A stretch of DNA of 64,000 bases from Schistocerca nitens. Its lineage: Eukaryota > Arthropoda > Insecta > Orthoptera > Acrididae. The notes below the pieces were generated by a model, which saw nothing but the letters and a program-made list of their open reading frames with translations, did not search any database and was not told where the DNA came from. The stretch is taken from contig NC_064618.1 of the NCBI RefSeq assembly GCF_023898315.1, forward strand, positions 248,612,076-248,676,075. Reading direction: 5' to 3'. This document shows, piece after piece, positions 40,312 through 51,929 of this stretch. Position numbers and translations under genes: made by a program. The first letter of the stretch is position 1. The number at the start of each line of letters is the position of its first letter.

Positions 40312-40508
40312 GTAGCCTACTTTGGGTATGTGTATTCAGTCCTCAGTTATGGAATAATGTTTTGGGGGGTAAGTGCTGGAAACATACAAACTATTTTCAA
40401 GATACAGAAAAGAGCTGTTCGAATAGTAACAAATAGCAGTAACAGGGCACACTATAAAGAGTTGTTCAAAAAGTTAGAAATTCTGACAGTTCCATGTGAA
40501 TATATGAG
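40312..40508 (+). pseudogene. CR1/jockey-type LINE, right part
   Basis: VYSVLSYGIMFWGVSAGNIQ, FKIQKRAVRIVTNSSNRAHY and FKKLEILTVPCEYM continue the RT ORF broken at 32699 in the same frame. The homologous segment of the LINE at 59.4-62.9 kb reads FKKLNIMTVPCLYIY. It breaks off at about 40508, where mariner-like sequence follows. Confidence 0.87.
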
Positions 40509-40524
40509 AGTGTAGTGGCAGCTG

Positions 40525-40836
40525 TTGAGAATGGAGCTCCCGTTGGATGTTACTGCCAAGTGTGAATCACGCGCAATTATTCAGTTTTTGAAAGCAAAGG
40601 GCACTGAGTCGATTGAAATCCATCACAAATTGACGGAAATGTACGGGGAGTCGTGCATGGATGTCAAAAACGTTCGTAAGTGGTGTAGAGAGTTTGCAGC
40701 TGGTCGGACCGAAATTCACGACGAACAAGGAGCAGGAGACTGTCAATTTCTGAGGAGACAGTGTTGAAGGTTGAGCAAAGCATGCGAGAAGATCGGCGGA
40801 TCACCCTGTCTCACCAAGTCTCACATGTACTTGAAT
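40525..40836 (+). pseudogene. mariner-type transposase N-terminal fragment
   Basis: The frame 40525-40767 reads KCESRAIIQFLKAKGTESIE, IHHKLTEMYGESCMDVKNVR and KWCREFAAGRTEIHDEQGAG; a shift continues VLKVEQSMREDRRITLSHQ. These are the paired HTH motifs and linker (WCREF...GR...HDE) of mariner transposases. The catalytic domain is absent; the next repeat element starts at 40837. Confidence 0.83.
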
Positions 40837-42253
40837 ACCGTATTTACTCGAATCTAAGTCGCACTTTTTTTCCGGTTTTTGTAATCCAAAAAACCGCCAG
40901 CGGCTTAGAATCAAGTGCAAAGTAAGCGGTAATTCTAAAAAATGTTGGTAGGTGCCGCCACAACTAACTTCAGCCGACGAATATATGTAGCGCTACACAG
41001 GCATGCTTTGCAGGCACAGAGATAAATACTGGCGCCAAAACCTCTGCGTCAGTAAATAAATTTAAAAAACGGTGGAAGACAAGCTTTTTTCTCCGCCCCG
41101 AGTTTTGACCACTGCATTTTCATATATTATCCAACGAAGTAAATACAAATTCCGTATTGTTCATCTTAGAACGTAGCAGCATTCCAATGTACTACGAAAA
41201 TCCGACTGGCAAGACTGTTTGGGATGTTTGTCAATATGGCCAACTCTACGTTCTGAATTTTTTCCTACCTGTGAGAAGAGATGGCTGCTAATAGGAACTT
41301 TTATGAATTGAGAATCACATGGAGTATTCTCTTCACCATAAGAATAACAAAATTTTGCCATGTATTCTTTCGTGTTTGCTGCTATCTCATTTAAATCCTG
41401 TCTGCCTAATAAACTACGAAACTAGTGTGAGGCAACAGCAAACGCGGAAGAATATACATATCATGTCATGTTTATATTCATAATATTCTTATGCCCAACA
41501 GTGATACAGTCAGAAATGAAGCACGGCAATTGACTAAATTTTTAAATCGAAGATGACTTTAATTTCTGTGCAGAATGTAATGTACAAAAGAGGCGTCTGC
41601 AAAGATTTTCAAACGGAGAAAAATTTTAGCTAAACTCTCATTCAGAACATCTTCTATCATACGCAGTTTATCATTTGGTTCTTATTGATCATTATCAAAG
41701 ACAGCAGCAGTGTAAGTAACAACAAATAGCAGTCTCTTGCCATTGTTTCGCTAATGAGACAATTCCTCTCTTTTTTTATTGTAAGCGGCGGTAGCGCGCA
41801 CAAAAGCAAGCCATGCCGCGAGCGGCGACAAGTCGTAAACACACATTATCAGAATGCGACAAATAGTGCATGACGCAGTACAATAATGCATTTTCAGCTT
41901 AGAGTGACGTAAACACGTATAACAAAGAGAACGGCACTTATTAGATCAAACAAAAATACGCAATCGATTCAAATCAGACGAAGCACGTGAAAAAGGAAGG
42001 GATGTATAAATACGGACGGAGCGTCTGACGCATAGCAATGGCTACCTGGTAAAGCTTAACTGCTAAGCTTACGACTCGAACCAAACTACTGTAGCTGTAT
42101 AGTACAATGGACCAACTATGTTTCGATTTGGGGGTGCGTCCTAAAACTTTTATCTCCCATTGAATTTTGAGTCTCAAATTTCAGGTGTGGATTTTTTTTC
42201 CTTGATTTCGAGTCACGTTTTTCAGGTGCGGCTTAGATTCGAGTAAATACGGT
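40837..42253. mobile_element. 1.4-kb non-coding TIR element
   Basis: The ends are near-perfect inverted repeats of about 28 bp: ACCGTATTTACTCGAATCTA (40837) and the complement ending 42253, with one difference (AAGTCGCAC against AAGCCGCAC). The interior has no long ORF. I recall this terminal sequence as widespread in arthropods but cannot place the superfamily, and I see no clear TSD. It looks like a non-autonomous DNA transposon. Confidence 0.78.
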
Positions 42254-42299
42254 TTCACAAGCAACAGAGTGACTTAGGGTTCTCACTGCTAAACACACT

Positions 42300-43990
42300 T
42301 TCATTGGTGACAATGGAGTGAGCGTGACACACAGTTTTGTGATGCATAGTTTTGTCTAGGTACAACTACTGAGACTTTCTTGTAAAATTCTTCAGTGTGA
42401 GTCCAGCTACAGACATTTCCTTTCCACTGAAAATCATATTTCTTGAGATTATTCCTCAGTGACTTGAGTAAGTGAGGAGCATCATAGACGAAGAAAAAAA
42501 AAAAAAAAACTTTTTCTCCATTCACTTCAATAAACGGATTTTTTAAGTTAACACCTCAGAATTTTCCCATTTTTTCGTTATTTGTACCTTGATCACAAAC
42601 TACAGTTTCAGGTATTAGGGACCACTATTCTGAATTTAAACGAAAATGTTAATTAACATATCTTTTATTATTTCCCCTGACAGGACTTCTCAGGACAAAT
42701 AATAACCTATTATCTGCTTAAACTTTAAGTACAGACCTTTGACCATCACTACAATGACTTGTTTACATAACTGGCACTTTGAATCACTACAAATTTCTAC
42801 ACCAGTGTCCTCAAAACCTTTGAATAAGTCATTTTGTGCATGGTAGATTAACAGTGACTTAAGTGACAGTTCATCAAATACTACTGACAATTTTTTCCTT
42901 TTTTCAGCTTTTAGTTGTAACAAATCAAGCAGTAAGGTAATTGATACCTGGCTTAACGTCTGAATTTTGCAGCCAGCTCCTCAATGTTCTTGGAAGTAGG
43001 TAACAAAAGTATTTCTGCAAAATCCTGTACGATTTTGGTGAACAGAAATGAAGAGCCAAAGCAAAGCTACTGTCTCGTTGTTTATACCTTCTTCCCAGAG
43101 GTTTCCTTTTTTTCATAAATTCCTGTAGGTTTATAAAGTGGCCTGCCACATCATGAGAAACATTGGTTTTAGCAGAGCTGCATTCTATTACTTTGCATTT
43201 TAAAATACACAACTCTGATCTCAGAGCACGGATCACCCCTTTCTGTCTTGATACTCTTTTCTGTAACATTCTACACTTTAAAATTAATGGGTACATTTTC
43301 ACACTTTTTTTTTTCCACTTTGGAGATGACACTATTATCCACTTTAGCCTGAATGTTAGCGACTGATTCTTGTTGCTCCACCTCCCCTTCTCTCTTTCTC
43401 TTGTTTGGGCTTGATCTGAAATTACTTTCCTTTCTATCAGGCAAAACAGAAGGAACAGAGCCAGGCCAAATACTAAAACTGGGAGAAAAAGTTTTATGTA
43501 ACGGCAGTAATGTAACTAAATATTGGACAGGCATTAAATATAGCCATTTTTTGTTTTACAAACAATTCTTACCCTTGGCTTAATAAATTCTTCTTCCTGA
43601 AGTCCTTCTCTACAAACTGATGAGAGCATACTACGTGACTCCAATTTCAATGCTCTGGCTCTTCTTTCCTAAAAATTTCGTCAAGATCTGCCCTCCTGCT
43701 ATGAATAACCCACTGCTTTTCTAAAAATAATGAAAGCCAAGTTATAAATAACAACTTTCTCAGTCAGAAGAAGTACAACTAACTCATTGAAAGAAACTAA
43801 CCACAAAATTTACATTAATATTTACATTTCTTTATTCTTCGGGAATCTGTAGAAAGACTTTCGATTACTTTGTTGCTGGTAATTATTGCAACCACATAAA
43901 GCACAAAAAACACCTCTACCAGCAATTTTCAGCTCATGAACAAATTGTCTTTCAAGTAAGCTCTCCTATGTTTGTTTACATACACTGTTA
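42300..43990 (-). pseudogene. second P/THAP-type transposase, distinct lineage
   Basis: Minus-strand order. THAP exon 1 near 43840-43930: CALCGCNNYQQQSNRKSFYR with FPKNKE. Intron-like gap with an AG acceptor near 43740. THAP exon 2 near 43580-43735: KQWVIHSRRADLDEIFRKEE, then HVVCSHQFVEKDF. Basic linker 43270-43530. Core 42925-43332: LGRRYKQRDSSFALALHFCS, PKSYRILQKYFCYLLPRTLR, SWLQNSDVKPGI. Catalytic pieces: KLSVVFDELSLKSLLIYHAQ (42850), VVCDQGTNNEKM (42600) and VYDAPHLLKSLRNNLKKYDF (42450-42500). It keeps Asp residues that the 32.7-kb element has lost. Stops and frameshifts occur between segments, and the C-terminus with the last Glu is not seen. No TIRs identified. Confidence 0.82.
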
Positions 43991-43999
43991 GGATTCATT

Positions 44000-44435
44000 T
44001 CCGGTCATGCTGCAATCGTTGTCACACACTCTCAGGCAGAGTTTCTGCTACTATCTGTATAGGGTATTTGGTTTAATTTGAAATGTATACTTTTCACACT
44101 ATTCTGTTTCAAACAATTGGGACTCATTCATTATAATTCAACAGCACAATCAAATCTACATTATTACAACCTTGAATATAAATATGAGAGTAGGCCTATT
44201 TCTTTCATGTCTTACCAATTGAGGACCAAGATCAGTTGTTGGAGAAAAAGAGTATTAATTGACATATGTGGTGCTGATTATGAAGTAGTGGAACTTGTAG
44301 ATATTCATATTTTTTTGCTTTGCGCTTATATACCCAACTATTGTGTATTTTTACATCAAAATTTGTGTAGTATTATGTTGTCTAGGTTGCTCAATGGTTA
44401 AACCAAACAATGAAAAATCTGGAATGGTATAGCAA
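44000..44435. other. unassigned sequence
   Basis: An open frame of 107 codons (44078-44401) has no recognisable motif. It may belong to the eroded 5' part of the RTE relic that follows. Confidence 0.35.
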
Positions 44436-44439
44436 CTAC

Positions 44440-46157
44440 TCAATCACAAAGAGGAGTGTTGCATGGCAGATATGCACATTGAAAAAAATAAACTTTAGCT
44501 CTGAGAAAACACCTTTGGCAGAATGCTTGAAAGGGTAAAGGACAAGGACACACCGCTGTGCAATGTACAGGTGAAGGACACAGTAAAAGAAAAAAATATT
44601 ATGAAAAGAACAGAGATAAAACGGAATAAAGAAGTGTAAGAAAGTGGTAGCTGATGGAAAGAATACTTTGACATACTACTTAAAAAACAGCACTGAAAAG
44701 AGAGTAGATGTACAGCATGGGTATATTGCCTGGATGAAGATAAAGTTATTACAGTGTTAGAGGTAGAACTAACAGTCAGATGGATGAAAACAGGAAAGGC
44801 ACCTGGAAGATTTAAATAAGTGTGGAGATGATTAAGGCAGCTGGTCTTAATTGGCTACAGTGGTTATATAGATTGCTAAGATGCATATGGACTCAGGAAT
44901 GTGTTTGAAGAATGGGGAAAGGAAACAATAATTCCAGTGTTCAAGAAGGGAGACAGAAAAGTACATGACAATTATTGAGGGATCACAAGTAGCAAAAATA
45001 ATGAAGAGTATACTGGTAAGAAGATTGTGGGGAAAATGGAAGGTCAGTTAGAAGAAGAGCGGTAGGGCTTTAGATATGGTAGATCAACAGTGGACCCAAT
45101 CTTTACACTGTAGTATGAGACAGTTGAGAGAAAGGCATTGGCAGTATGGGAAAGGCCTGTGACAACATTCCTTGCCTTAGTGAAAGCTTACCATGGAGCT
45201 CCCAGAGAAAATATATGAGTAACCTTGGAGAGAAAGGAAGCTGGGAAACAAACAACAGAAATTCTTAAAGTAAAGCGTGCCAAAAGATTCAGCTGTGCCC
45301 CGTCCAAAGTTGGAAGAACTGGTTGGTTTAGAAATATTACAGGATTGAGACAAGGAAGTGTGACGTCACCATTATTATTGTAATGATGATGGATGAAAAT
45401 GTGAAATAGACAGAAGAAGCTCATAGAGGAAGGGAGATCAAGTAACTGCTATTTTCTAATGATACTGTGGTATGGGGAACCAACAGTAAATATGTACAAG
45501 AACAAATATACATTGTAAATGAAAAAAAATTGAGAAGTATGAAATGAAATATAGTGTCAGGAAAGCAAGAGTATGGTGACAACCATAGGAGACAGAGGAG
45601 GCAAGGGAAAAATCAATATTAAAGGACAGGATATTGAAATTGTGGGTAACTTTAAATATCTAGGTGGTGTGATAATGGGGAATGAAAGAATGGAGGCAAA
45701 GTCAGCAAAAGGGTACAACAGAACAAAACATTTTAGCAATGCATGAGGGGCTTAGTCTGGGGAAGGGTGCTGCCAATGAAGAGCATGGAAGTGCTGTAGA
45801 AGACATACTTTACACCTATGCTGACATATGCATTGGAGAGGTGGACAAGGACCAGGAGAGAGGAGAGGTGAATCCAAGCCAGTGAAATGAAATTTCTAAG
45901 TGGTATGTTACGGAAAGCCTGCAGATACAGAGTGAGAAATGAAGATGTTGGGAAATAACATGGTTTATAAATGGTGAATGAGAGGATTCAGAAAAGGTTA
46001 GAATAGTTCAGGCATGTAAAGAGAATGGCAGATGGAAACATACCAATACAATTGATGGAGGCCAAGTTTGAGGCCAAGATGGAGACACAGAGCATGACTG
46101 ACTGACTTGATAAAGACCAGATTAAGAAAAAGGAATCTGGGCTGCAACGAAACAGTT
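44440..46157 (+). pseudogene. RTE-like LINE, degenerate, left part
   Basis: Translations in shifting frames show RWKEYFDILLK, MKTGKAPG, VFEEWGKETIIPVFKKGDRK, FRYGRSTVDPIFTL, ITGLRQGSVTSPLLL, FSNDTVVW (catalytic YADD region as SND) and a C-terminal stretch near 45900-46130. The order is that of the RTE linker and RT domains. The LTR element at 46158-50173 is inserted at its 3' end; downstream, 50174-50300 appears to continue it. Confidence 0.72.
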
Positions 46158-46756
46158 AGTATCCTAGTCACCTAGTACTGGTTTCCCTGCACACTAGGCA
46201 GGCCATGTGTGCAGCTGCACTGCCAGGAGGTCATGGGTAAACTGCTTCATCAATGGTGAGATATTTCCTTGTATGGCCTGGCCTGTTTACCATCAAGTTA
46301 CACTTCACCTCCGCAGCATGTGGGGGTTCCAACCTCGCTGACAGGCAGTGCATCTGTTGCAGCAGAGTGTGCTGTCATCAGAGCAGGTAATTTGGCATCA
46401 AAGTGCCATGAAGTCAGTTCCAGTGCTACAAGTTGGCAGTACCAGCGGTTTCAGCTCAATGCTTTGTGCCAGCAGACCTGGCCCAGTGCATAATGGTCTT
46501 CACCAGCAGGGCATCAGCCATCACATGCTGGCAGCGCTGTCCCAATGATGTCCCAGGTCCTCACACCACTATGTACCATGACTCTAGGGTTTGTCAAGTA
46601 GACACACCACAGACAGTATCACAGGAGAGATATTTCTTTTATATAGTTGTGGGGATATTCATCCAAGAACATTATCATTGAATTTGGTTTTGTAAATGTA
46701 AATACTGTTATTGTTTTAAAGTGTCTTCAATCACTCCTCAGTACGAGTACACTTCA
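46158..46756 (+). repeat. 5' LTR of second LTR element
   Basis: It begins AGTATCCTAGTCACC and includes CACTAGGCAGGCCATGTG, GTTTACCATCAAGTTACAC and CCATGACTCTAGGGTTTGTC. It ends CTCAGTACGAGTACACTTCA. About 80% like the 3' copy by eye, with indels. Confidence 0.75.
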
Positions 46757-47235
46757 ATAGATTTGAGGTAAGGGTTTTTCTTTGGTGTTGTTCTATATCT
46801 GCCAATCTTCATTGGTGAGGTTTATGCCTCTCCCATGTGAGTCACGTACATTTGAGGTTGTTTTCTCTCCTCTTGTCTGCCGTATGTCAGTGGCGATGAG
46901 TCTGTGTCCATGTGTGTTGAAGTACAATGTTGTTGTTGTCTTCTCTCCTCTTGTCTGCTATACTTCAATGACAACAAGGTAAAAGTGTGTTTTGATGTTG
47001 ACATCTCTCACAAGTTTCGGGTTTCAGTTCCCTTTCAGCCTGGTTTAAGAGTTTTTCCATGTATTGGGTTGTTTGCTGGAGCAGTTTATGTTTTCATATT
47101 ATTCGTAGTATGCTAGTTAGTTTTGCTGTGGCTAGTTTTCCCACTTTTTCTGTTCCCCCAGTGAGAGAGCAGCATTCTTTGCATGCATGACTCTTACACC
47201 TGGGAACAGTTTTCAGTCTATGCAGCAAGTTTCTT
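46757..47235. other. LTR-element leader, no coding seen
   Basis: It contains two local near-copies of TTCTCTCCTCTTGTCTGC (about 46863 and 46942), a short direct repeat. No primer-binding site is obvious after the LTR. Confidence 0.45.
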
Positions 47236-47247
47236 AGTAGTTTTTGT

Positions 47248-47483
47248 TGGTTGGTTGGTTTTGGGGAAGGAGACCAGACAGCGTGGTCATCGGTCTCATC
47301 AGATTAGGGAAGGATTGGGAAGGAAGGCGGCCGTGCCCTTTCAGAGGAACCATCCCGGCATTTGCCTGGAGTGATTTAGGGAAATCACGGAAAACCTAAA
47401 TCAGGATGGCCGGACGCGGGATTGAACCGTCGTCCTCCTGAATGCGAGTCCAGTGTCTAACCACTGCGCCACCCCGCTCGGTC
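47248..47483 (-). repeat. SINE family B, inside second LTR element
   Basis: Same family as 26423-26658, in opposite orientation: the tRNA-like head ends at 47483 (complement of ACCGAGCGGGGTGGCGCAGT) and (CCAA)n-like bases lie at the other end. A perfect 12-bp TSD AGTAGTTTTTGT flanks it (47236-47247 and 47484-47495). Confidence 0.92.
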
Positions 47484-47689
47484 AGTAGTTTTTGTCTTTT
47501 CTGCTTAGTCCAGATGGTTTATTAACGTGTGTACCAGTGTGACTTTGCGTTCATGCTGCTGGCTGAAGTTGTTTTTAGTTTTAGTGCAAGATTTGAGTTT
47601 CTAGTTTGGTGGCAGTGTTCTCACATACAGTATATGTGTTCAATTGTATCGTACTTTCTGTACCATCACCAGAGATGTCATTGTCTCAA

Positions 47690-47994
47690 GCCAATTGATT
47701 ACAGGAGCAGCAGATTCAAAAGTTGTTAGAGGGCATAACTCAGCTCACTCAGGTTTAGACTACTACAGCTGCATCTCGACATGCCACTTCTGTGAATGTG
47801 CCACTTTTTTTTGTGTATTCAACGGGCAGAAAGAGGACTGGAACCTATACTGTCAACAATTGGAGTTGCGTTTTATGGCCTACGGCATCAAAGGTGTGCA
47901 ACGCAGTGCTCATTTTCTTGCCACTGGGGGTGCAGACATTTTTTGTTTTTACCGTCAGTTTTTTTTTCCCAACTTGCACCTGGCATACAATTAA
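47690..47994 (+). pseudogene. gag (capsid-like) remnant, Ty3/gypsy type
   Basis: The frame ending at 47994 reads FNGQKEDWNLYCQQLELRFM, AYGIKGVQRSAHFLATGGAD and IFCFYRQFFFPNLHLA. The pattern F-xx-W-x-Y-xx-QLE-x-RF-x-AYGI ... FL resembles the start of the gypsy-type capsid in arthropods. It stops at TAA with no nucleocapsid or protease after it. Confidence 0.62.
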
Positions 47995-48219
47995 CTGTTA
48001 GTGGAATGGTTAAACGTACATTTTAGTTGTGTCAGTCACCTCTGGCTGAGCAATTCACATGCCACATCCTTAGTTAATGTTGGACAGTCCTTTTGCAATA
48101 TTTGATTGATATTGTTCATGAATCAAGTCCAGACAGGCCATCCAAAAGTTTTGTGTGTGGGAAGCTGGGCACCTTTTAGTCCGGTTGTTAACAAAGTTGT
48201 CTTCATGTCATACAGCACT

Positions 48220-49080
48220 CCATGTGCTGCTCTCAGAGTTTTACAGCAGCAGTACCATGACTCTCGGACCAGCCCTTGCCTGTGATGCCATTGGACACCC
48301 TCTTTCATCATTGGCATCAGTCCCATCACCACCCGCCCTGTTACAGCCAGCCCTTCTTTCGACATCACTTCAGTTGATGCCATCCCTGTCACAGGCAGGC
48401 CTAGTGTCATTGCGAAGCCTGTCTGTGATGACCTCAGCCCTGTCATCAATTTGGCCATTACTGACCCTATCCCCCTGTCCTGGCCAGCCCTCCTGTCATC
48501 GTCAAGTCTGCCTACAGTGACATCGGTCCTGTTTTGGCTGGCCTGTTTTGTTGACAGTCCTCTCAACACCACCACCAGCTGTCTCATCCATCCTGTCATT
48601 GGCGGCCCTGTTCCATCAGTCCTGTTGTTCATCTGTCCATTGCCAGACTGTCCTGGCCAAGTCTCGTGCCATCGCTGGCCCTGTTTCACCTGTCCCTCAA
48701 GTTCTGCCAGGCCTGTCTGCAACACTGACTGTTCGTCACTTTTCTCGCCACTGGCCCAGTTTCAGCCAGCCCTCGTGCTGGCTGATTCCAGCTGTCTTGA
48801 CAGTGAGTTCAACATTGGCCCTGCCTTAGCATGCCCCACAGCTGCTTGCATCTAGTCCAGTCTTTCCTGTCAGCATTGCCACATCTGCTCCAGTTGTTAT
48901 TGCTGACTCAGCCACCAGGTTCCCCATTCGCACTGGCACCACTGTTCTGCTAGGCTCTGGGTTGCACCTCCTTGGAAGTTTCATCTCTAGCTCCGCCAAC
49001 ACCCAACCACTCCCTGTCACTACCTGTGATGGAGGCCTGTCACCGTTCCCCTTCAAGGACATGGCATGCTTGTTTTGTTG
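48220..49080. repeat. low-complexity CCTGT/CAGCC-rich region
   Basis: Irregular repeats of short words such as CCTGTC, GCCAGCCCT and CTGGCC. The bias gives Pro/Ser/Val-rich ORFs on both strands (48123-48725 minus, 48155-48855 plus), which I regard as compositional. Possibly a decayed internal minisatellite of the LTR element. Confidence 0.6.
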
Positions 49081-49464
49081 GGATCATTTCTCGTGTTAAT
49101 TAATGGTTCAATTTGGTATTTTCACAGGAATAGTGTTGAGCTTTTGTGAATTTTCTGTACTACTCTTGTGTATCACAAGTCACAGTCCTACACCCCATGT
49201 TCAGTCTCTTTAGTTGTCTCTTGCATTCTTGTTCAGTGATCATGTAATTCCCAATGTTCTTCCATATCGATAGTGTTTTTGTTCAGTTCAGTGAACATGG
49301 AATGCTAGGTTATATTTTTCTGGCCAATTCCTGGGCACAGATTTTCCTTTTGCTGACTGTATTGTTGATTGTTCAAGCTTCCTGGATAGTCGGCACTGGT
49401 GGTGGTGGGCAGCCTCTCCCCATGAGTGTGGCACATCTGTGAAATGGCAGTATTATCTCTTTTT

Positions 49465-49479
49465 AAGGGGAGAGGGAAG
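49465..49479 (+). promoter_or_regulatory. polypurine tract of second LTR element
   Basis: AAGGGGAGAGGGAAG directly precedes TTGTATCC, the start of the 3' LTR. Confidence 0.68.
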
Positions 49480-49480
49480 T

Positions 49481-50173
49481 TGTATCCACCGGGTAGTCGA
49501 TTGCTTCACATTGCTTCACACACTAGGCAGGCCATGTGGGCAGCTGTCCTGCCTGGAGTGTGTGTGTAAATGGCTCTCATCAACACTGAGATATTTCCCC
49601 TCATATTGCCTGGGCTGTTTACCATGGAGTTACACATTGCCTCCACAGTGTCCGGGGCACCAACCTCACCAACAGGCAGCAAACCTGACGCAGCAGAGAG
49701 TGCTGCCGTCAGTGCACTACTTTGCTATGCCAGGTAATGTGCCCTCCCAGTGCCATGTGGGTATCCATCTGCACCAACTTTTCAGGCCACCACTGGACTG
49801 TGCAAAGTCAGTAATGCCTTATGCCTCAAGTCGACAGTACCAGCAATTCTTTCCGGCCGCATCAGCAGTTCAGTTCCAGTGCTATAAGTTGGCATTACTA
49901 TCTGTTTCAGCTTAGTGCTTTGTGCTGGCAGACTCACCCAGCAGTACATCAGACGTCAAACACTGATAGCAGTGTCCCAGTAATGTCCCAAGTCTTCCCA
50001 ACACTACCTACCATGACTCCAGGGTTTGTCATGAAGGCAAATCACAGACAATGTCACAGGAGAGAGATTTCTGTTGCATGTAGTTGCATTGTAATTCATC
50101 CAAGGACATTATAATTGAGTCTGGCTTTGTAAATAAAATGTCTTCAATAACTCCTCAGTATAAGGATACCTCA
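49481..50173 (+). repeat. 3' LTR of second LTR element
   Basis: It pairs with 46158-46756 and is about 90 bp longer through small insertions. It carries AATAAA at 50132-50137 shortly before its end (TATAAGGATACCTCA). Confidence 0.75.
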
Positions 50174-50640
50174 GTTACAGAAGAAAAATGATGGAAAGAG
50201 GGGGGAAAGTTGCAAGGTACAATAAATGTCCCAAAGCTCCTTGATGCTGGATACAGGGAAAATGAAGACGACGAGAAATGTTGCTAAGTGCTTTGAGGGA
50301 AGTAGAAATTTGTGTGGAATAATGTCATGTAGAACAGTCTTTCAGTCTTTTATTAACTAACTCACACATACTTTGAGTTGTTTATTAACCACAGTAAGAA
50401 GAGGAAAGTTCTGTGTAAAGAAAGACCTTTTAAAGTAGTAAAAACATTGAGTGAAGTAATGTTTGTTGTTTTTGTCATAATCAAGGTAAAATATTGTTGA
50501 AGATGCACGCTTAATAATGTTCAGAATGTTCTGTTTGTAGAGTAGTTTTTATGAAATGGACATCAACCCACTATTTTCAAGGCTTTACAGTTTGGTGAGA
50601 AGTAAGTGTGAGTTGAAGTATTGAGGTAATTTATAAAGTA
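50174..50640 (+). other. RTE 3' remnant and unassigned sequence
   Basis: The first 100 bases or so continue the reading frame of the RTE relic after removal of the LTR element (QLQKKNDGKR). Beyond about 50300 nothing is recognisable. Confidence 0.45.
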
Positions 50641-50774
50641 TTGAGAATTTATTATGAAACTAGCTGAACCCGGCCACACTTTGCTGTGTCTCAGTTTGAC
50701 CAAATGGAAAAGAAAGCAAACAGAAAGCACACATTTGTAATGTGTATGGGAATTGAATACGCATCCTAATCTAC

Positions 50775-51000
50775 TTCTCTCTCATCTCTATCTCCTCCTA
50801 CTCCTCCCCCCCCCCCTCTCTCTGTCCATGACCTTCTTTCCCCTCTCTCTGACCATTACCAACTCCCCCACCCCGTCCTCCTCTTCATCTTCTCCTGTCT
50901 CCTTTCTCTGTCTGTCCACCCCAATGTTCATTTTCTCCCATCCCTCTGACCATCTTCTCCTCTGCCGCCCCCCCCCCCCCTCCCCTACTGTCCCTTCCCA
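50775..51000. repeat. CT-rich low-complexity tract
   Basis: Pyrimidine-rich (CTCC, CCCCC, CTCT) on the plus strand, preceded by CTAGCTGAACCCGGCCACAC at about 50661, which I recall as the start of a common insect repeat. ORFs across it are compositional. Confidence 0.75.
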
Positions 51001-51009
51001 AAAATCACC

Positions 51010-51925
51010 TTGAGACTTCTTAATTGTTATCACTGCTGTTGTGTCATATGGTAACACAATCACCAGTGCAACAGTGGGTCCTTTGGTGTGCTCCAGGCAG
51101 GGACTAGTTAGAACTATAACATGTAAAGTATTAGTTCAATTTATTACAATATAGATCAAAGAGTTACTGAACTTTGTACAATTCATTTCCACAGGAATGT
51201 TCCGACTATTTACAACTGTATCTGGATTATTAAAGCATATCTTGGTACAGATAAATTTACAAGACTCTTCACTTGAAGAATAATGCGCATAATGTTCTGC
51301 ATAAGACATTAAGACATTTAATACACTGGCTACCTATCTCAGGTGGTGCTGTCATCTTGATCATTAACTGTGAATTGGGCTGAGCATTCCTCTGCTCATA
51401 TGTAAGAAGATGAGCCATTGTGGTAGTGAAGAGAAGTTCTAGGTGACATGGCTACTCCGGCATTGCTTACTCGTCAGTGCAGCATGCAGCAACTGTACCC
51501 TCCTGTGGTTCCATTGCGAGATGCCAACTGCGCTTTGGCATCCCACTTTTTGGACAACACCACAATTTCAAATTCAGATTCTGTAGTACTATTCTAATCA
51601 TAAGCCGATAAGCAAGAAATATAACTTTCCTGTTTTCTGTGAAAACCATCTGTGAGGAAGGAAACAAAGCATAAGTTATGTGCACAATTTATGTTTAATA
51701 TATATATGGAAGAAACAGTTTGTCTAATGATTTACACTGTGTTTGCTCAATATATGGCTCATTCTCCTGCCATTCTGGGAATGTATGGCAAAAAGGCCAT
51801 ATCTGACATTTCCTTTTCTGATGTGTCACTTTGCTATGTGTTTGATTGTGTAACACTTCTTATGTGGTGAAGTACCCATTGCTCCTGAGAACAGTTTCCA
51901 GGTCTTGCATCTCATGTCTGAGGCA
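51010..51925. other. unassigned sequence
   Basis: No convincing gene. It could hold the eroded RT domain of the Penelope relic that follows, but I see no RT motif. Confidence 0.35.
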
Positions 51926-51929
51926 CATA

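Larger units (their letters stand above)
46158..50173 (+). mobile_element. short LTR retrotransposon, apparently non-autonomous
   Basis: Two direct repeats of about 0.6-0.7 kb (46158-46756; 49481-50173) bound about 2.7 kb that contains a gag-like remnant, a CCTGT-rich low-complexity stretch and a SINE. A polypurine tract precedes the 3' LTR. GTTA lies on both sides (ends at 46158; 50174-50177), a probable 4-bp TSD. Removing the element joins AAACAGTTA to CAG in the surrounding RTE sequence. No pol domain is visible. Confidence 0.75.

Noticed and set aside
48123-48855. Long Pro/Ser/Val-rich ORFs on both strands
   Set aside because: Open on both strands because of CCTGT-rich low complexity; no domain and no conserved start.
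50753-51063. ORFs over the CT-rich tract
   Set aside because: Compositional artefact on both strands.
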